Assembly: GCA_036389105.1 (NCBI GenBank)
Contig: DASVQK010000052.1
Span: forward strand, 1 to 58,890
Source of the DNA: AC-37 sp036389105
GTDB lineage: Bacteria; Actinomycetota; Thermoleophilia; Solirubrobacterales; Thermoleophilaceae
Direction: 5' to 3'
DNA: 58,890 bases
Shown here: in pieces, positions 49,915 through 58,753 of the stretch
How positions within the stretch are numbered: the first letter of the stretch is position 1
Layout: the number at the start of each line of letters is the position of its first letter
Program-made: the position numbers and the translations under genes
Notes under the pieces: generated by a model
Told to the model about the DNA's origin: nothing
The model's input: the letters and a program-made list of their open reading frames with translations, nothing else
Database searches by the model: none

Positions 49915-51099
49915 ATGAGCGCCACGGCCCCCACCCGCACGCCGCGCTTCACCGCCGTCCTGCGCGGGGACGAGGGGCGCGTCACGCCGCTCGAGCTGTT
50001 CTTCGACCTCGTCTTCGTGCTCGCGCTGACCCAGTGCACCGCCCTGATGGCCCACGAGGCGACCTGGGAGGGTCTGGCCAAGGGCATGCTCGTGCTGGGC
50101 GTGCTCTGGTGGTCGTGGGTGGGCTACGCGTGGCTGACCAGCGTGGTCGACCCCGAGGAGGGGAGCGTGCGACTGGCGATCTTCGCCGCGATGGCCGCGT
50201 TCCTCGTGACGGCGCTCTGCGTGCCGGAGGCGTTCGACCGCCTGGGCGGCCTGTTCGCCGGCTCCTACGCCGCGGTGCGCGTGGCCCAGGTCGCGCTCCT
50301 GCTCGTGGCCGGCCGCGACGACCCCGCCCTGCGCCACTCCGCGTCCGGGCTGGCGGCCAGCACCGCGGTGGGCGTGGGCATCCTGATCGCCGCCTCGTTC
50401 GCCGACGGCGCCCTGCAGGGGGGCCTGTGGGCGCTCGCCCTCGCGCTCGACATGGCCGGGCCGCTGGTGATCGACTCGAGCGGTTGGCGGCTCGTGCCCG
50501 GCCACTTCGCCGAGCGTCACGGGCTTATCGTGATCATCGCGTTGGGTGAGTCGATCGTCGCCATCGGGACGGGCGTGGCCGGCGTCGACGCCGGCGTGGT
50601 GGTGGCCGCGGTGCTGGGCATCGCGGTGGCGGGAGCGCTGTGGTGGATGTACTTCGACGTCGTCGCGCTCGTGGCCGCGCGGCGGCTGTCGAACGCCAAG
50701 GAGGGACAGGAGCGCAACGAGGTCGCGCGCGACTCCTACTCCTACCTCCACTTCCCGATGGTGGCGGGGATCGTGCTGATCGCGCTCGGCATGAAGAAGA
50801 CCCTGGGCCACGTGGACGACCCGCTGAAGCCGGTGCCGGCCGTCGCGCTCTTGGGCGGCACCGCCCTCTACCTGCTGGCGCACGTGGCCTTCCGCCTGCG
50901 CAACATCCGCACGCTCAACAGGCAGCGCCTGCTCCTCGCCGTCGTGCTCGTCGCCCTGATCCCCGCGGGGGTCGAGCTGCCGGCGCTGGCCACTCTCGGG
51001 ATCCTGGCCGCTCTGCTCACCCTCCTGATCGTCTACGAGACGATCCGCTTCGCCGAGCGCCGCGAGAAGATCCGCCGCGAGCTCGCGCACGAGGGGTAG
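49915..51099 (+). CDS. ltrA: low temperature requirement protein A (LtrA)-like membrane protein
   Basis: A 394-residue polytopic membrane protein of the LtrA family, about 10-12 helices. Diagnostic segments are VTPLELFFDLVFVLALTQCT near the N terminus and ERHGLIVIIALGESIVAIGT in the middle, then LWWMYFDVVAL. First linked to growth at low temperature in Listeria; the biochemical role is unclear. ATG at 49915 has TAGGCT about 9 bases upstream and no Shine-Dalgarno, so the message may be leaderless. Confidence 0.87.
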   Translation: MSATAPTRTPRFTAVLRGDEGRVTPLELFFDLVFVLALTQCTALMAHEATWEGLAKGMLVLGVLWWSWVGYAWLTSVVDPEEGSVRLAIFAAMAAFLVTALCVPEAFDRLGGLFAGSYAAVRVAQVALLLVAGRDDPALRHSASGLAASTAVGVGILIAASFADGALQGGLWALALALDMAGPLVIDSSGWRLVPGHFAERHGLIVIIALGESIVAIGTGVAGVDAGVVVAAVLGIAVAGALWWMYFDVVALVAARRLSNAKEGQERNEVARDSYSYLHFPMVAGIVLIALGMKKTLGHVDDPLKPVPAVALLGGTALYLLAHVAFRLRNIRTLNRQRLLLAVVLVALIPAGVELPALATLGILAALLTLLIVYETIRFAERREKIRRELAHEG

Positions 51100-51176
51100 A
51101 ATCCGCTAGTAACGATCGCCACTTGCCCGTGTACCTCCGGGCAGAGCGAATCGATCGGACCCAAAAGGAGGGTTTG

Positions 51177-51875
51177 ATGAACTTCTCGGACTCGCACCAC
51201 TTCCGCAAGACAGTCGCGGGAGCGTGCATGCTGGTGGCGCCGCTGCTGTTCGTCATCGCGTTCGTCGTCTCACCCAGGCTGGAGACGAGCGCCGGCAAGC
51301 AGCTAGGCGTGGCGGCCGACAACCTCGACAGGTACTACATCGCCAACCTGATCGCGATGATCGGGCTGTTCCTCGTCGTCCCGGCCGTTCTGGGGCTGAT
51401 GCACATGCTGCGCGAGCGGCGTCCCGGCTACGGCGCGATCGGCGGCGGGCTGACGGCGCTCGGCGTACTCGCCTCGCTCGTCGGCATCGGCGTCGGCTTC
51501 GTCGTCTGGCAGATGGCCAAGGACGGCGTGCAGGCCGCGGACGTCAACGCGATCCACGGCGTGTCGCACGTCGCGGGCGCCGTGATCCCGGTCTACATCC
51601 TCGGGATGGTCGGCGCCGTGGGCGCCGTGATCCTGGGCGCGGGGCTGTACCTGTCCCGGGTCGTGGACTGGTGGATGGCGCTGTTCTTCGCGGCCGGCGT
51701 CGTGTGCATCAACGTCGCGTTCCCCGCGGGCGTCCTGGGCCTCGCCATCGTGGGCGCCGCCCTGATGCTCGTCGGGCTCGGCTCGGTGGGCCTCATGGTC
51801 CTCCGCGAGAGCGACGCCGACTGGGAGCACACCCCCGAGTACCGGGGCATGCGCCCGGCCGCCGGGATGAGCTGA
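51177..51875 (+). CDS. six-helix membrane protein of unknown function
   Basis: A 232-residue integral membrane protein with a strong AAGGAGG 6 bases before ATG 51177. About six helices: ACMLVAPLLFVIAFVVSP, NLIAMIGLFLVVPAVLGLM, GLTALGVLASLVGIGVGFVV, GAVIPVYILGMVGAVGAVIL, WWMALFFAAGVVCINVAFPA, AIVGAALMLVGLGSVGLMVL. A cytoplasmic tail WEHTPEYRGMRPAAG closes it. It resembles DUF4386-like proteins only in layout. A double hairpin follows. Confidence 0.65.
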   Translation: MNFSDSHHFRKTVAGACMLVAPLLFVIAFVVSPRLETSAGKQLGVAADNLDRYYIANLIAMIGLFLVVPAVLGLMHMLRERRPGYGAIGGGLTALGVLASLVGIGVGFVVWQMAKDGVQAADVNAIHGVSHVAGAVIPVYILGMVGAVGAVILGAGLYLSRVVDWWMALFFAAGVVCINVAFPAGVLGLAIVGAALMLVGLGSVGLMVLRESDADWEHTPEYRGMRPAAGMS

Positions 51876-51883
51876 ATCTCCGA

Positions 51884-51946
51884 GCGGCCGGCTCGCCGGC
51901 CGCAGGCGGAGCGAGGCAGGCGAGCGCCCCCACCGTGGGGCGCTCG
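51884..51946 (+). terminator. double GC-rich hairpin terminator
   Basis: GCGGCCGG-CTCG-CCGGCCGC (51884-51903) and CGAGCGCCCC-CACCGT-GGGGCGCTCG (51921-51946) are two perfect stems of 8 and 10 bp just after the membrane-protein stop. They insulate it from the glycolate operon that starts at 52009. No U-tract. Confidence 0.65.
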
Positions 51947-52008
51947 TCAGTTCTCGGGCCGGAAGCAGGCGCGCGGGCGAGCGGCCGGATCGTTCATGCT
52001 GCCCGTCC

Positions 52009-53454
52009 ATGGCCGACCTGATCCGAGAGCTGCGGCGCACCTGCGGCGCCGAGGGCGTGGTCACGCACCCGCACGCGCTGCGCACCTACGAGTCGGACGG
52101 GCTGCTCCAGTACCGGGCGGTCCCGCGGGCCGCGGTGCTGCCCGACACGGCCGAGCAGGTGCGCGAGGTGGTGGCCGCGTGCCACCGCGCCGGCGTGCCG
52201 TGGGTGGCGCGGGGCGCGGGCTCGGGCCTGTCCGGGGGCGCGCTGCCGGTGGAGGAGGGCGTGCTGATCGTCCTGACCCGGCTGCGGCGCATCCTCGAGG
52301 TGGACATGGCCAACCAGCGCGTGGTGGTGGAGCCCGGCGTGACCAACATCGCCGTGTCGCACGCGGTGGCCCCCACGCACTTCTTCCCACCCGACCCGTC
52401 GTCGCAGATCGTCTGCTCGATCGGCGGCAACGTGGCCGAGAACTCCGGCGGCGCCCACTGCTTCAAGTACGGCTTCACCACCAACTACGTGACCGGCCTG
52501 GAGGTGGTGCTGCCCGACGGTGACGTGGTGACGTTGGGAGGCAAGGAGGTGGACGGCCCGGGCTACGACCTGGTGGGCGCGTTCGTCGGCTCGGAGGGCA
52601 CCCTGGGGGTGGCCACGCGGATCGTGCTGCGGGTGGTGCCGCGGCCCCAGGCCGTGCGCACGCTGGTGGCGTTCTTCGAGCACACCGGCGACGCCGGCCA
52701 GGCCGTGTCGGACATCGTGGGCGCGGGCATGGTGCCGGGCGCCCTGGAGATGATGGACCGGCTGTCGATCGAGGCCGCCGAGGGGGCGGTGCACGCCGGC
52801 TACCCAAGCGACGCCGGCGCCGCGCTGCTGGTGGAGCTGGACGGGTCGCAGGCCGAGTGCGAGGCGGGGTTCGAGCAGGTGGTGGAGACCTGTAGGCGCA
52901 ACTCCGCCACCGGCGTGCGCATAGCCGCCGACGAGGCCGAGCGCGAGCTGATCTGGAAGGCGCGCAAGGCGGCGTTCGCGGCGATGGGCCGGATCTCGCC
53001 CAACTACTACGTGCAGGACGGCGTGATCCCGCGCACCAGGCTGCCGGAGGTGCTGCGGCGGATCGACGAGCTGTCCAGCGAGCACGGGCTGCGCGTGGCC
53101 AACGTGTTCCACGCCGGCGACGGCAACCTGCACCCGCTGGTCTGCTACGACGCCGCGGTGCCCGGCGAGCCCGAGCGGGCGGAGGAGCTGGCGGGGCTGA
53201 TCGTGTCCGCGTGCGTGGACGCCGGCGGCTCGATCACGGGCGAGCACGGCGTGGGCGTGGACAAGAAGCGCTACATGGGCCGCATGTTCGGCGAGGGCGA
53301 CCTGGAGGCGTTCCAGCGCCTGCGCTGCGCCTTCGACCCGGCCGGCCTGGCCAACCCCGGCAAGGTGATGCCCACGCCGCGGCTGTGCGGCGAGGTGCCG
53401 GGGCCCTACCGCCAGCACCCGCTGGAGGCCGCCGGCCTGGCGGACCGCTTCTGA
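52009..53454 (+). CDS. glcD: glycolate oxidase subunit GlcD (FAD-linked oxidase)
   Basis: A 481-residue FAD-binding (PCMH/VAO-type) oxidoreductase, catalytic subunit of glycolate dehydrogenase, oxidising glycolate to glyoxylate. FAD-binding segment PWVARGAGSGLSGGALPVEE (about 65-85), QIVCSIGGNVAENSGGAHCF, VGSEGTLGVATRIVLRVVP. C-terminal GNLHPLVCYD and SITGEHGVGVDKKRYM are the usual substrate/FAD-end motifs. First gene of an operon; TGATG overlap with glcE. ATG 52009 lacks a Shine-Dalgarno. Confidence 0.92.
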   Translation: MADLIRELRRTCGAEGVVTHPHALRTYESDGLLQYRAVPRAAVLPDTAEQVREVVAACHRAGVPWVARGAGSGLSGGALPVEEGVLIVLTRLRRILEVDMANQRVVVEPGVTNIAVSHAVAPTHFFPPDPSSQIVCSIGGNVAENSGGAHCFKYGFTTNYVTGLEVVLPDGDVVTLGGKEVDGPGYDLVGAFVGSEGTLGVATRIVLRVVPRPQAVRTLVAFFEHTGDAGQAVSDIVGAGMVPGALEMMDRLSIEAAEGAVHAGYPSDAGAALLVELDGSQAECEAGFEQVVETCRRNSATGVRIAADEAERELIWKARKAAFAAMGRISPNYYVQDGVIPRTRLPEVLRRIDELSSEHGLRVANVFHAGDGNLHPLVCYDAAVPGEPERAEELAGLIVSACVDAGGSITGEHGVGVDKKRYMGRMFGEGDLEAFQRLRCAFDPAGLANPGKVMPTPRLCGEVPGPYRQHPLEAAGLADRF

Positions 53455-54614
53455 TGGCCGCGCGGACCGAGGCGCCGAAGTCGTACGAGGCGTTCGCGGC
53501 GACGATCGCGGCCGCTGCCGCCGACGGCGCGCCCGTGCGCGTGACCGGCGCCGGCAGCAAGGCCGGCTGGGCGGTCTCCCCGGCGGAGCCGGCGGTGGAG
53601 CTGTCCACGTCGAAGCTCGACTCGATCGTGGAGCACAACGAGGGCGACCTGACCGCGATCGTCCAGGCGGGCGTCCCGCTGGCACGGCTCCAGGAGCAGC
53701 TCGCGGCGGCCGGGCAGATGCTGGCGCTGGACCCCCCGCTCGGGTCCGCCGGGGAGGCCACGATCGGCGGCGTCTTCGCCACCGCCGACTCGGGACCGCT
53801 CCGCCACCGCTACGGCGGCCCGCGCGACCTGGTGCTGGGCATGACGGTCGCGCTGTCGGACGGCACGCTGGCGCGCTCGGGCGGCAAGGTGATCAAGAAC
53901 GTGGCCGGCTACGACCTGGCCAAGCTCTTCACCGGCTCGCACGGCACCCTGGGCGCGATCCTGGAGGTGGCGGTGCGGCTGCACCCCCTGCCCGCCGCGG
54001 CGGTGACGGCCGCCGGCGAGTCGGACGACCCCGCCCCGCTGGCGCGCGCGGCGGGCGAGCTGGCGCACGCCGCGCTCGAGGCCCAGTGCCTGGACGTGTC
54101 CTGGTCGGCCGGCCGCGGACGGGTGCTCGCGCGCTTCACCGGCGCGCAGGCGGCGGCCCAGGCCGGCGACGCCCTGCGGCTGCTGGACGGCGCCGGACTG
54201 GCCACCGAGGCGGTGGAGGACGACGCGGAGCTGTGGGACGGGCAGCGGCGGCGCCAGCGCTCGGGCGGCGGGCTGGTGCTGCGCGTGTCCGGAGTCCAGA
54301 CGCAGCTCGAGGCCCAGCTGCGCGCGGCCGCCCGCGTCGGCTCCGCACTGGTGGGGCGGGCCGCCTTCGGGCTGTCGTGGATGGCGCTGGACGGCGTGTC
54401 CGACGACGACGCCGTGGCGGCGGTCGAGCGGCTCCGGCGCGAGCTGGCGCCGTCACCGTGCGTGGTGCTCGACGCCCCGGCCGGCGTGCGCGAGCGCGTG
54501 GACGTCTGGGGCGTGGACGGCGGCGGGCCCGCGGTGGAGCTCATGCGCCGCGTTAAGGCGCGCTTCGACCCGACAAACGCGTGCGGCCCCGGCGCCTTCG
54601 TGGGCGGCATCTAG
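53454..54614 (+). CDS. glcE: glycolate oxidase subunit GlcE
   Basis: A 386-residue second FAD-binding subunit of glycolate dehydrogenase. GAGSKAGWAVSPAEPAVELS near the N terminus, DPPLGSAGEATIGGVFATAD (about 100), YGGPRDLVLGMTVALSDGTL, KNVAGYDLAKLFTGSHGTLG, and the C-terminal MRRVKARFDPTNACGPGAFV typical of GlcE. Its ATG overlaps the glcD stop (TGATG) and its stop is 3 bases before glcF, so translation is coupled across the complex. Confidence 0.9.
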   Translation: MAARTEAPKSYEAFAATIAAAAADGAPVRVTGAGSKAGWAVSPAEPAVELSTSKLDSIVEHNEGDLTAIVQAGVPLARLQEQLAAAGQMLALDPPLGSAGEATIGGVFATADSGPLRHRYGGPRDLVLGMTVALSDGTLARSGGKVIKNVAGYDLAKLFTGSHGTLGAILEVAVRLHPLPAAAVTAAGESDDPAPLARAAGELAHAALEAQCLDVSWSAGRGRVLARFTGAQAAAQAGDALRLLDGAGLATEAVEDDAELWDGQRRRQRSGGGLVLRVSGVQTQLEAQLRAAARVGSALVGRAAFGLSWMALDGVSDDDAVAAVERLRRELAPSPCVVLDAPAGVRERVDVWGVDGGGPAVELMRRVKARFDPTNACGPGAFVGGI

Positions 54615-54617
54615 CCG

Positions 54618-55904
54618 ATGCCCGCCGCATTCGACGAGGTCCGGCCGCCGTCGGCCGACACGATCGCGGACTGCGTTCACTGCGGCTTCTGCCTGCCCAC
54701 CTGCCCGACCTACTCGCTGTGGGGCGAGGAGATGGACTCGCCGCGCGGGCGGATCGTGCTGATGCGCACCGGGCTCGAGGAGGGCAGCGAGCTGTCGGCC
54801 ACGCTCGTGACGCACATCGACCGCTGCCTGGGCTGCATGGCGTGCGTGACCGCCTGCCCGTCGGGCGTCCGCTACGACCAGCTGATCGAGGACACGCGCG
54901 CGCAGGTGGAGCGCAACTTCGCCCGCACGCCGTGGGAGCGGTGCGTGCGGCGCGCGGTGTTCGAGACCTTCCCCCACCCCGCGCGGCTGCGCCCGATGGC
55001 GCCCGCCATCGCGCTGGGGCACGCGCTGGGGCTGCCGTCGCTCGCGCGACGGCGGCGCGGCGGGCTGCGCGGCCGCCTGCCGCGGCTGCGCACCCTGCTC
55101 CAGCTGTCGCCCCGGCGCTCGGGCGACCGCCCGTCCGCGGCGAGCGCGCCGGCGCCGGGCACGAGCCGCGGCCGCGTGGGCCTGCTCCAGGGCTGCGTTC
55201 AGCGCGTGTTCTTCGGCGGCGTGAACGCCGCGACCGCGCGCGTGCTGGCGGCGGAGGGGTACGAGGTGGTCGCGCCCGCCGGGCCGCGCTGCTGCGGCGC
55301 GCTCCAGCTGCACGCGGGCGACGACGGACCGGCGCGCGAGCTGGCCAGGCGCACGATCGCCGAGTTCGAGGGCTGCGACTTCGTGGCGGTGAACGCGGCG
55401 GGCTGCGGGTCGGCGATGAAGGACTACGCGCACCTGCTGCGCGACGACCCCGACTGGGCCGGGCGGGCGGCTGCGTTCTCCGGCCGCGTGCGCGACGTGT
55501 CGGAGCTCCTGACCGCGGGCGAGCCGGTGGCCGAGCGGCACCCTGTCCGGATGAAGGTGGCCTACCACGACGCATGCCACCTGGCGCACGCGCAGGCCGT
55601 GCGCTCGCAGCCGCGCGACGTGCTGCGCGGCATCCCCGGGCTGGAGCTGGTCGAGCCGCCCGAGTGGGAGATCTGCTGCGGGTCGGCCGGGATCTGGAAC
55701 CTCGTGAATCCCGAGCCCGCGGCCGAGCTGGGCGAGCGCAAGGCGCGCAACCTGCTGAGCACCGGCGCCGAGGCGGTTGCCGCGGGCAACCCCGGCTGCG
55801 CGCTTCAGATCGCCGCGCACTCGGAGCGCGTGAGCGGGCGCGAGCTGCCGGTGCTGCATCCTGTGGAGCTGCTCGACATGTCGATACGGGGAGGACGCTC
55901 GTGA
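54618..55904 (+). CDS. glcF: glycolate oxidase iron-sulfur subunit GlcF
   Basis: A 428-residue electron-transfer subunit. Two 4Fe-4S motifs: CVHCGFCLPTCPTY (about 15-28) and CLGCMACVTACPSG (about 72-85). Two CCG domains: GPRCCGALQLHAGD and EICCGSAGIWN, with HDACHLAHAQ. It passes electrons from GlcD/GlcE to the quinone pool at the membrane. Its TGA overlaps the malate synthase GTG (GTGA), linking glyoxylate production to its use. Confidence 0.92.
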   Translation: MPAAFDEVRPPSADTIADCVHCGFCLPTCPTYSLWGEEMDSPRGRIVLMRTGLEEGSELSATLVTHIDRCLGCMACVTACPSGVRYDQLIEDTRAQVERNFARTPWERCVRRAVFETFPHPARLRPMAPAIALGHALGLPSLARRRRGGLRGRLPRLRTLLQLSPRRSGDRPSAASAPAPGTSRGRVGLLQGCVQRVFFGGVNAATARVLAAEGYEVVAPAGPRCCGALQLHAGDDGPARELARRTIAEFEGCDFVAVNAAGCGSAMKDYAHLLRDDPDWAGRAAAFSGRVRDVSELLTAGEPVAERHPVRMKVAYHDACHLAHAQAVRSQPRDVLRGIPGLELVEPPEWEICCGSAGIWNLVNPEPAAELGERKARNLLSTGAEAVAAGNPGCALQIAAHSERVSGRELPVLHPVELLDMSIRGGRS

Positions 55905-57490
55905 GCGTGGAGGTCCGCGCGCCGGTGGAGGGACGCTTCGCGGAGGTGCTGACCGACGACGCGCTGGCGTTCGTCGGCGAGCTCCACGACGCCTTCGACG
56001 GGCGCCGGCGCCAGCTGCTGCGCGCGCGCTCGCTGCACCACCGCCGCTGGAACGCCGGCGAGCTGCCGGGCTTCCTGGAGAAGACGCGCGAGGTGCGCGA
56101 GGGCGACTGGCAGGTCGCGCCGCCGCCGGAGCCGCTCCAGGACCGCCGCGTGGAGATCACCGGCCCGACGGACCGCAAGATGGTGATCAACGCGCTCAAC
56201 TCGGGCGCGCGCGGCTTCATGGCCGACTTCGAGGACGCGCTGTCGCCCACGTGGTCCAACGTGATCGGCGGACAGGTCAACCTGACCGACGCGATCGAGG
56301 GCTCGATCGAGTTCGAGGGCGACGATGGGCGCACCTACAGCCTCGAGGACCGGACGGCCACGCTGCTGGTGCGGCCGCGCGGCTGGCACCTGGGAGACCG
56401 TCACGTGATGGTGGGAGGCTCCCCGATCGGGGCCGCGTTCCTGGACTTCGGGCTGTACCTGTTCCGGAACGCGCGGCGGCTGCTGGACCGCGGCGCCGGG
56501 CCGTACTTCTACCTGCCGAAGATGGAGAGCCATCTGGAGGCGCGGCTGTGGAACGACGTGTTCCTTCACGCCCAGGAGAGGCTGGGCCTGGAGCCGGGCA
56601 CCATCCGCGCCACCGTGCTGATCGAGACCGTGCCGGCGGCGTTCGAGATGGAGGAGATCCTCTACGAGCTGCGCGACCACTCGGCCGGGCTCAACGCCGG
56701 TCGCTGGGACTACATCTTCAGCATGATCAAGTGCTTCCGCGACCGCCCGGAGTTCCTGCTGCCCGACCGCGCGGACGTGACGATGACCGTGCCGTTCATG
56801 CGCGCCTACACCGAGCTGCTCGTGAAGACCTGCCACCGCCGCGGCGCGCACGCGATGGGCGGGATGGCCGCCTTCGTGCCCAGCCGCAAGCGGCCCGAGA
56901 TCAACGAGAAGGCCACCGCCGGCGTGCGCGCGGACAAGGAACGGGAGGCGGGCGCTGGCTTCGACGGGACCTGGGTGGCGCACCCGGACCTCGTGGAGGT
57001 GGCGACGGCCGAGTTCGACGAGGTCCTGGGCGAGCGCGCGAACCAGGTCGAGCGCCGGCGCGACGACGTGAGCGTGGAGGCCGGCGACCTCCTGAACGTG
57101 AGCGCCTCGGGCGGCGAGATCACCGAGGCCGGCCTGCGCAACGACGTGAACGTCGGCATCCAGTACATCTCGTCGTGGCTGCGCGGCAACGGCGCCGCCG
57201 CGATCAACAACCTGATGGAGGACGCCGCGACGGCCGAGATATCGCGCTCGCAGGTCTGGCAGTGGGTGCGCCACGGCGCCGAGCTGGAGAACGGCCAGCT
57301 GGTGACCCCGGAGCTGGTTCGGCGCCTGGAGGACGAGGAGCTTGAGAAGATCCGCGAAGAGGTGGGCGACGAGTTCTTCCATTCGCAGGGGCGCCCGACG
57401 GAGTCGCGCGAGCTGTTCGAGGACGTGGCGCTGGCGGAGCGCTTCGTCGAGTTCCTGACGCTGCCGGCGTACGAGCGGCTGGAGGACTGA
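55901..57490 (+). CDS. aceB: malate synthase A
   Basis: A 529-residue TIM-barrel enzyme condensing glyoxylate with acetyl-CoA to malate. Family signatures: MADFEDALSPTWSNVIGGQV (about 110), PKMESHLEARLWNDVFLHAQ, RATVLIETVPAAFEMEEILY (about 240), GLNAGRWDYIFSMIKCFRD, AMGGMAAFVPSRK and GTWVAHPDLVEVA. Length matches the AceB (A) form. GTG at 55901 overlaps the glcF TGA. No isocitrate lyase is in the window, so here the enzyme serves glycolate assimilation. Confidence 0.93.
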   Translation: MSVEVRAPVEGRFAEVLTDDALAFVGELHDAFDGRRRQLLRARSLHHRRWNAGELPGFLEKTREVREGDWQVAPPPEPLQDRRVEITGPTDRKMVINALNSGARGFMADFEDALSPTWSNVIGGQVNLTDAIEGSIEFEGDDGRTYSLEDRTATLLVRPRGWHLGDRHVMVGGSPIGAAFLDFGLYLFRNARRLLDRGAGPYFYLPKMESHLEARLWNDVFLHAQERLGLEPGTIRATVLIETVPAAFEMEEILYELRDHSAGLNAGRWDYIFSMIKCFRDRPEFLLPDRADVTMTVPFMRAYTELLVKTCHRRGAHAMGGMAAFVPSRKRPEINEKATAGVRADKEREAGAGFDGTWVAHPDLVEVATAEFDEVLGERANQVERRRDDVSVEAGDLLNVSASGGEITEAGLRNDVNVGIQYISSWLRGNGAAAINNLMEDAATAEISRSQVWQWVRHGAELENGQLVTPELVRRLEDEELEKIREEVGDEFFHSQGRPTESRELFEDVALAERFVEFLTLPAYERLED

Positions 57491-57492
57491 CC

Positions 57493-58728
57493 GTGCCGGG
57501 CCACCATGCGGCGCTGGTGCTGTGCGGAGCGGTGCTCGCGGCGGGCGTGGCCGCATCGGGGGCGGGCGCGGGGCCGGAGGGCCACGCGAAGATCACCGGG
57601 ACGAGCCTGACGATCTACTCGAGCCTTCCGGAGCACGGCCCAGCCCGTTGGCAGACCAGGGCGATCGAGAACGGCATCCGCATGGCGCTGGCGGAGAGGG
57701 ACCGGAAGGTGGGCGGCTACACGGTCAGGTACAAGCCGCTCGACGACTCGCGCCACTCGATCGCCGACGTGGGCGCGGGCGCGCGCAACGCGCGCAGGGC
57801 CGCGTCGAACAAGAGGACGATCGGCTACATCGGCGAGTACAACTCGGGGATCTCGATGGTCACGATCCCGATCCTCAACAAGAAGGGGATCGCGCAGATC
57901 AGCCCGACGAACACCTACGTCGGCCTCACGACCGCGGCGCCGGGCCACGCCCCGGGCGAGCCCGACAAGTACTACCCCACCGGCAGGCGCACATACGCGC
58001 GGCTCATGCCGAACGACACCGTCCAGTCGCGAGCGCTGGCGCTGGCGACCCAGCAGGACGGCTGCGCGAGTGTCCACGTGCTCCGCTCCGGGACGCTGTA
58101 CAGCAACGGCCTGTCGCGGAGCATCGCGGATTCCGCCGCCCAGATCGGCCTGCCGATCGCGGCCACCACGAGGTACAACCCGCGCGCGAGGAGGTACGGG
58201 AAGGTCGCCTCGAAGGTGGCCGCCCCATGCGTGATCCAGACCGGAGAGATCGAGGCGAGCGGTGCGCGGGTGCTCAAGGCCGTCGCCGCCGCGCACGGGG
58301 AGGCCAGGCTCTACGGCGCCGACGGCGTCTGCCTGAACGTGTCGGCGAACGCGTCGTACGGCATCCCACCGTCGGTGGCGCCGCGCTACCGCTGCACGAT
58401 CGCGTCACTCGACCCGGAGGCCTACGGACCGGAGGGCAGGGAGTTCTTCGCGAACTACTCGGCCAGGTACCACCAGAGGAATCCGGACCCGTACGCCGTC
58501 TACGGCTACGAGGCCATGTCCCTCATGCTGGACTCGGTCCAGCGGGCGATCGACGCGGACGGCGACCTGACCCGCCGGAAGGTGGTGGACGCGCTGTTCG
58601 CCACGAGGGACCGCCGGGGCGCGGTCGGCACCTACAGCATCGACGCGAACGGCGACACCACGCTGACCGACTACGGGCTGTACAGGATCGACGGCAAGCG
58701 GCTCACGTTCGACCGGGTGATCAGGTAG
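57493..58728 (+). CDS. periplasmic-binding-protein-like ABC substrate-binding protein
   Basis: A 411-residue exported protein of the branched-chain amino-acid-type (LivJ-like, type 1) binding-protein fold. Signal segment AALVLCGAVLAAGVAASGAG; Cys occurs in it but without a convincing lipobox. Fold landmarks: AIENGIRMALAERDRKVGGY, GYIGEYNSGISMVTIPILNK, IAQISPTNTYVGLT, YARLMPNDTVQSRALALATQ, YGYEAMSLMLDSVQRAIDAD. Starts with GTG 2 bases after malate synthase, so it is in the glycolate operon and may sense or deliver a C2/C4 acid or amino acid (inference). No permease or ATPase genes follow in the window. Confidence 0.82.
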   Translation: MPGHHAALVLCGAVLAAGVAASGAGAGPEGHAKITGTSLTIYSSLPEHGPARWQTRAIENGIRMALAERDRKVGGYTVRYKPLDDSRHSIADVGAGARNARRAASNKRTIGYIGEYNSGISMVTIPILNKKGIAQISPTNTYVGLTTAAPGHAPGEPDKYYPTGRRTYARLMPNDTVQSRALALATQQDGCASVHVLRSGTLYSNGLSRSIADSAAQIGLPIAATTRYNPRARRYGKVASKVAAPCVIQTGEIEASGARVLKAVAAAHGEARLYGADGVCLNVSANASYGIPPSVAPRYRCTIASLDPEAYGPEGREFFANYSARYHQRNPDPYAVYGYEAMSLMLDSVQRAIDADGDLTRRKVVDALFATRDRRGAVGTYSIDANGDTTLTDYGLYRIDGKRLTFDRVIR

Positions 58729-58753
58729 GCGGAGGGCGCGAGGCGGGCCCCGC

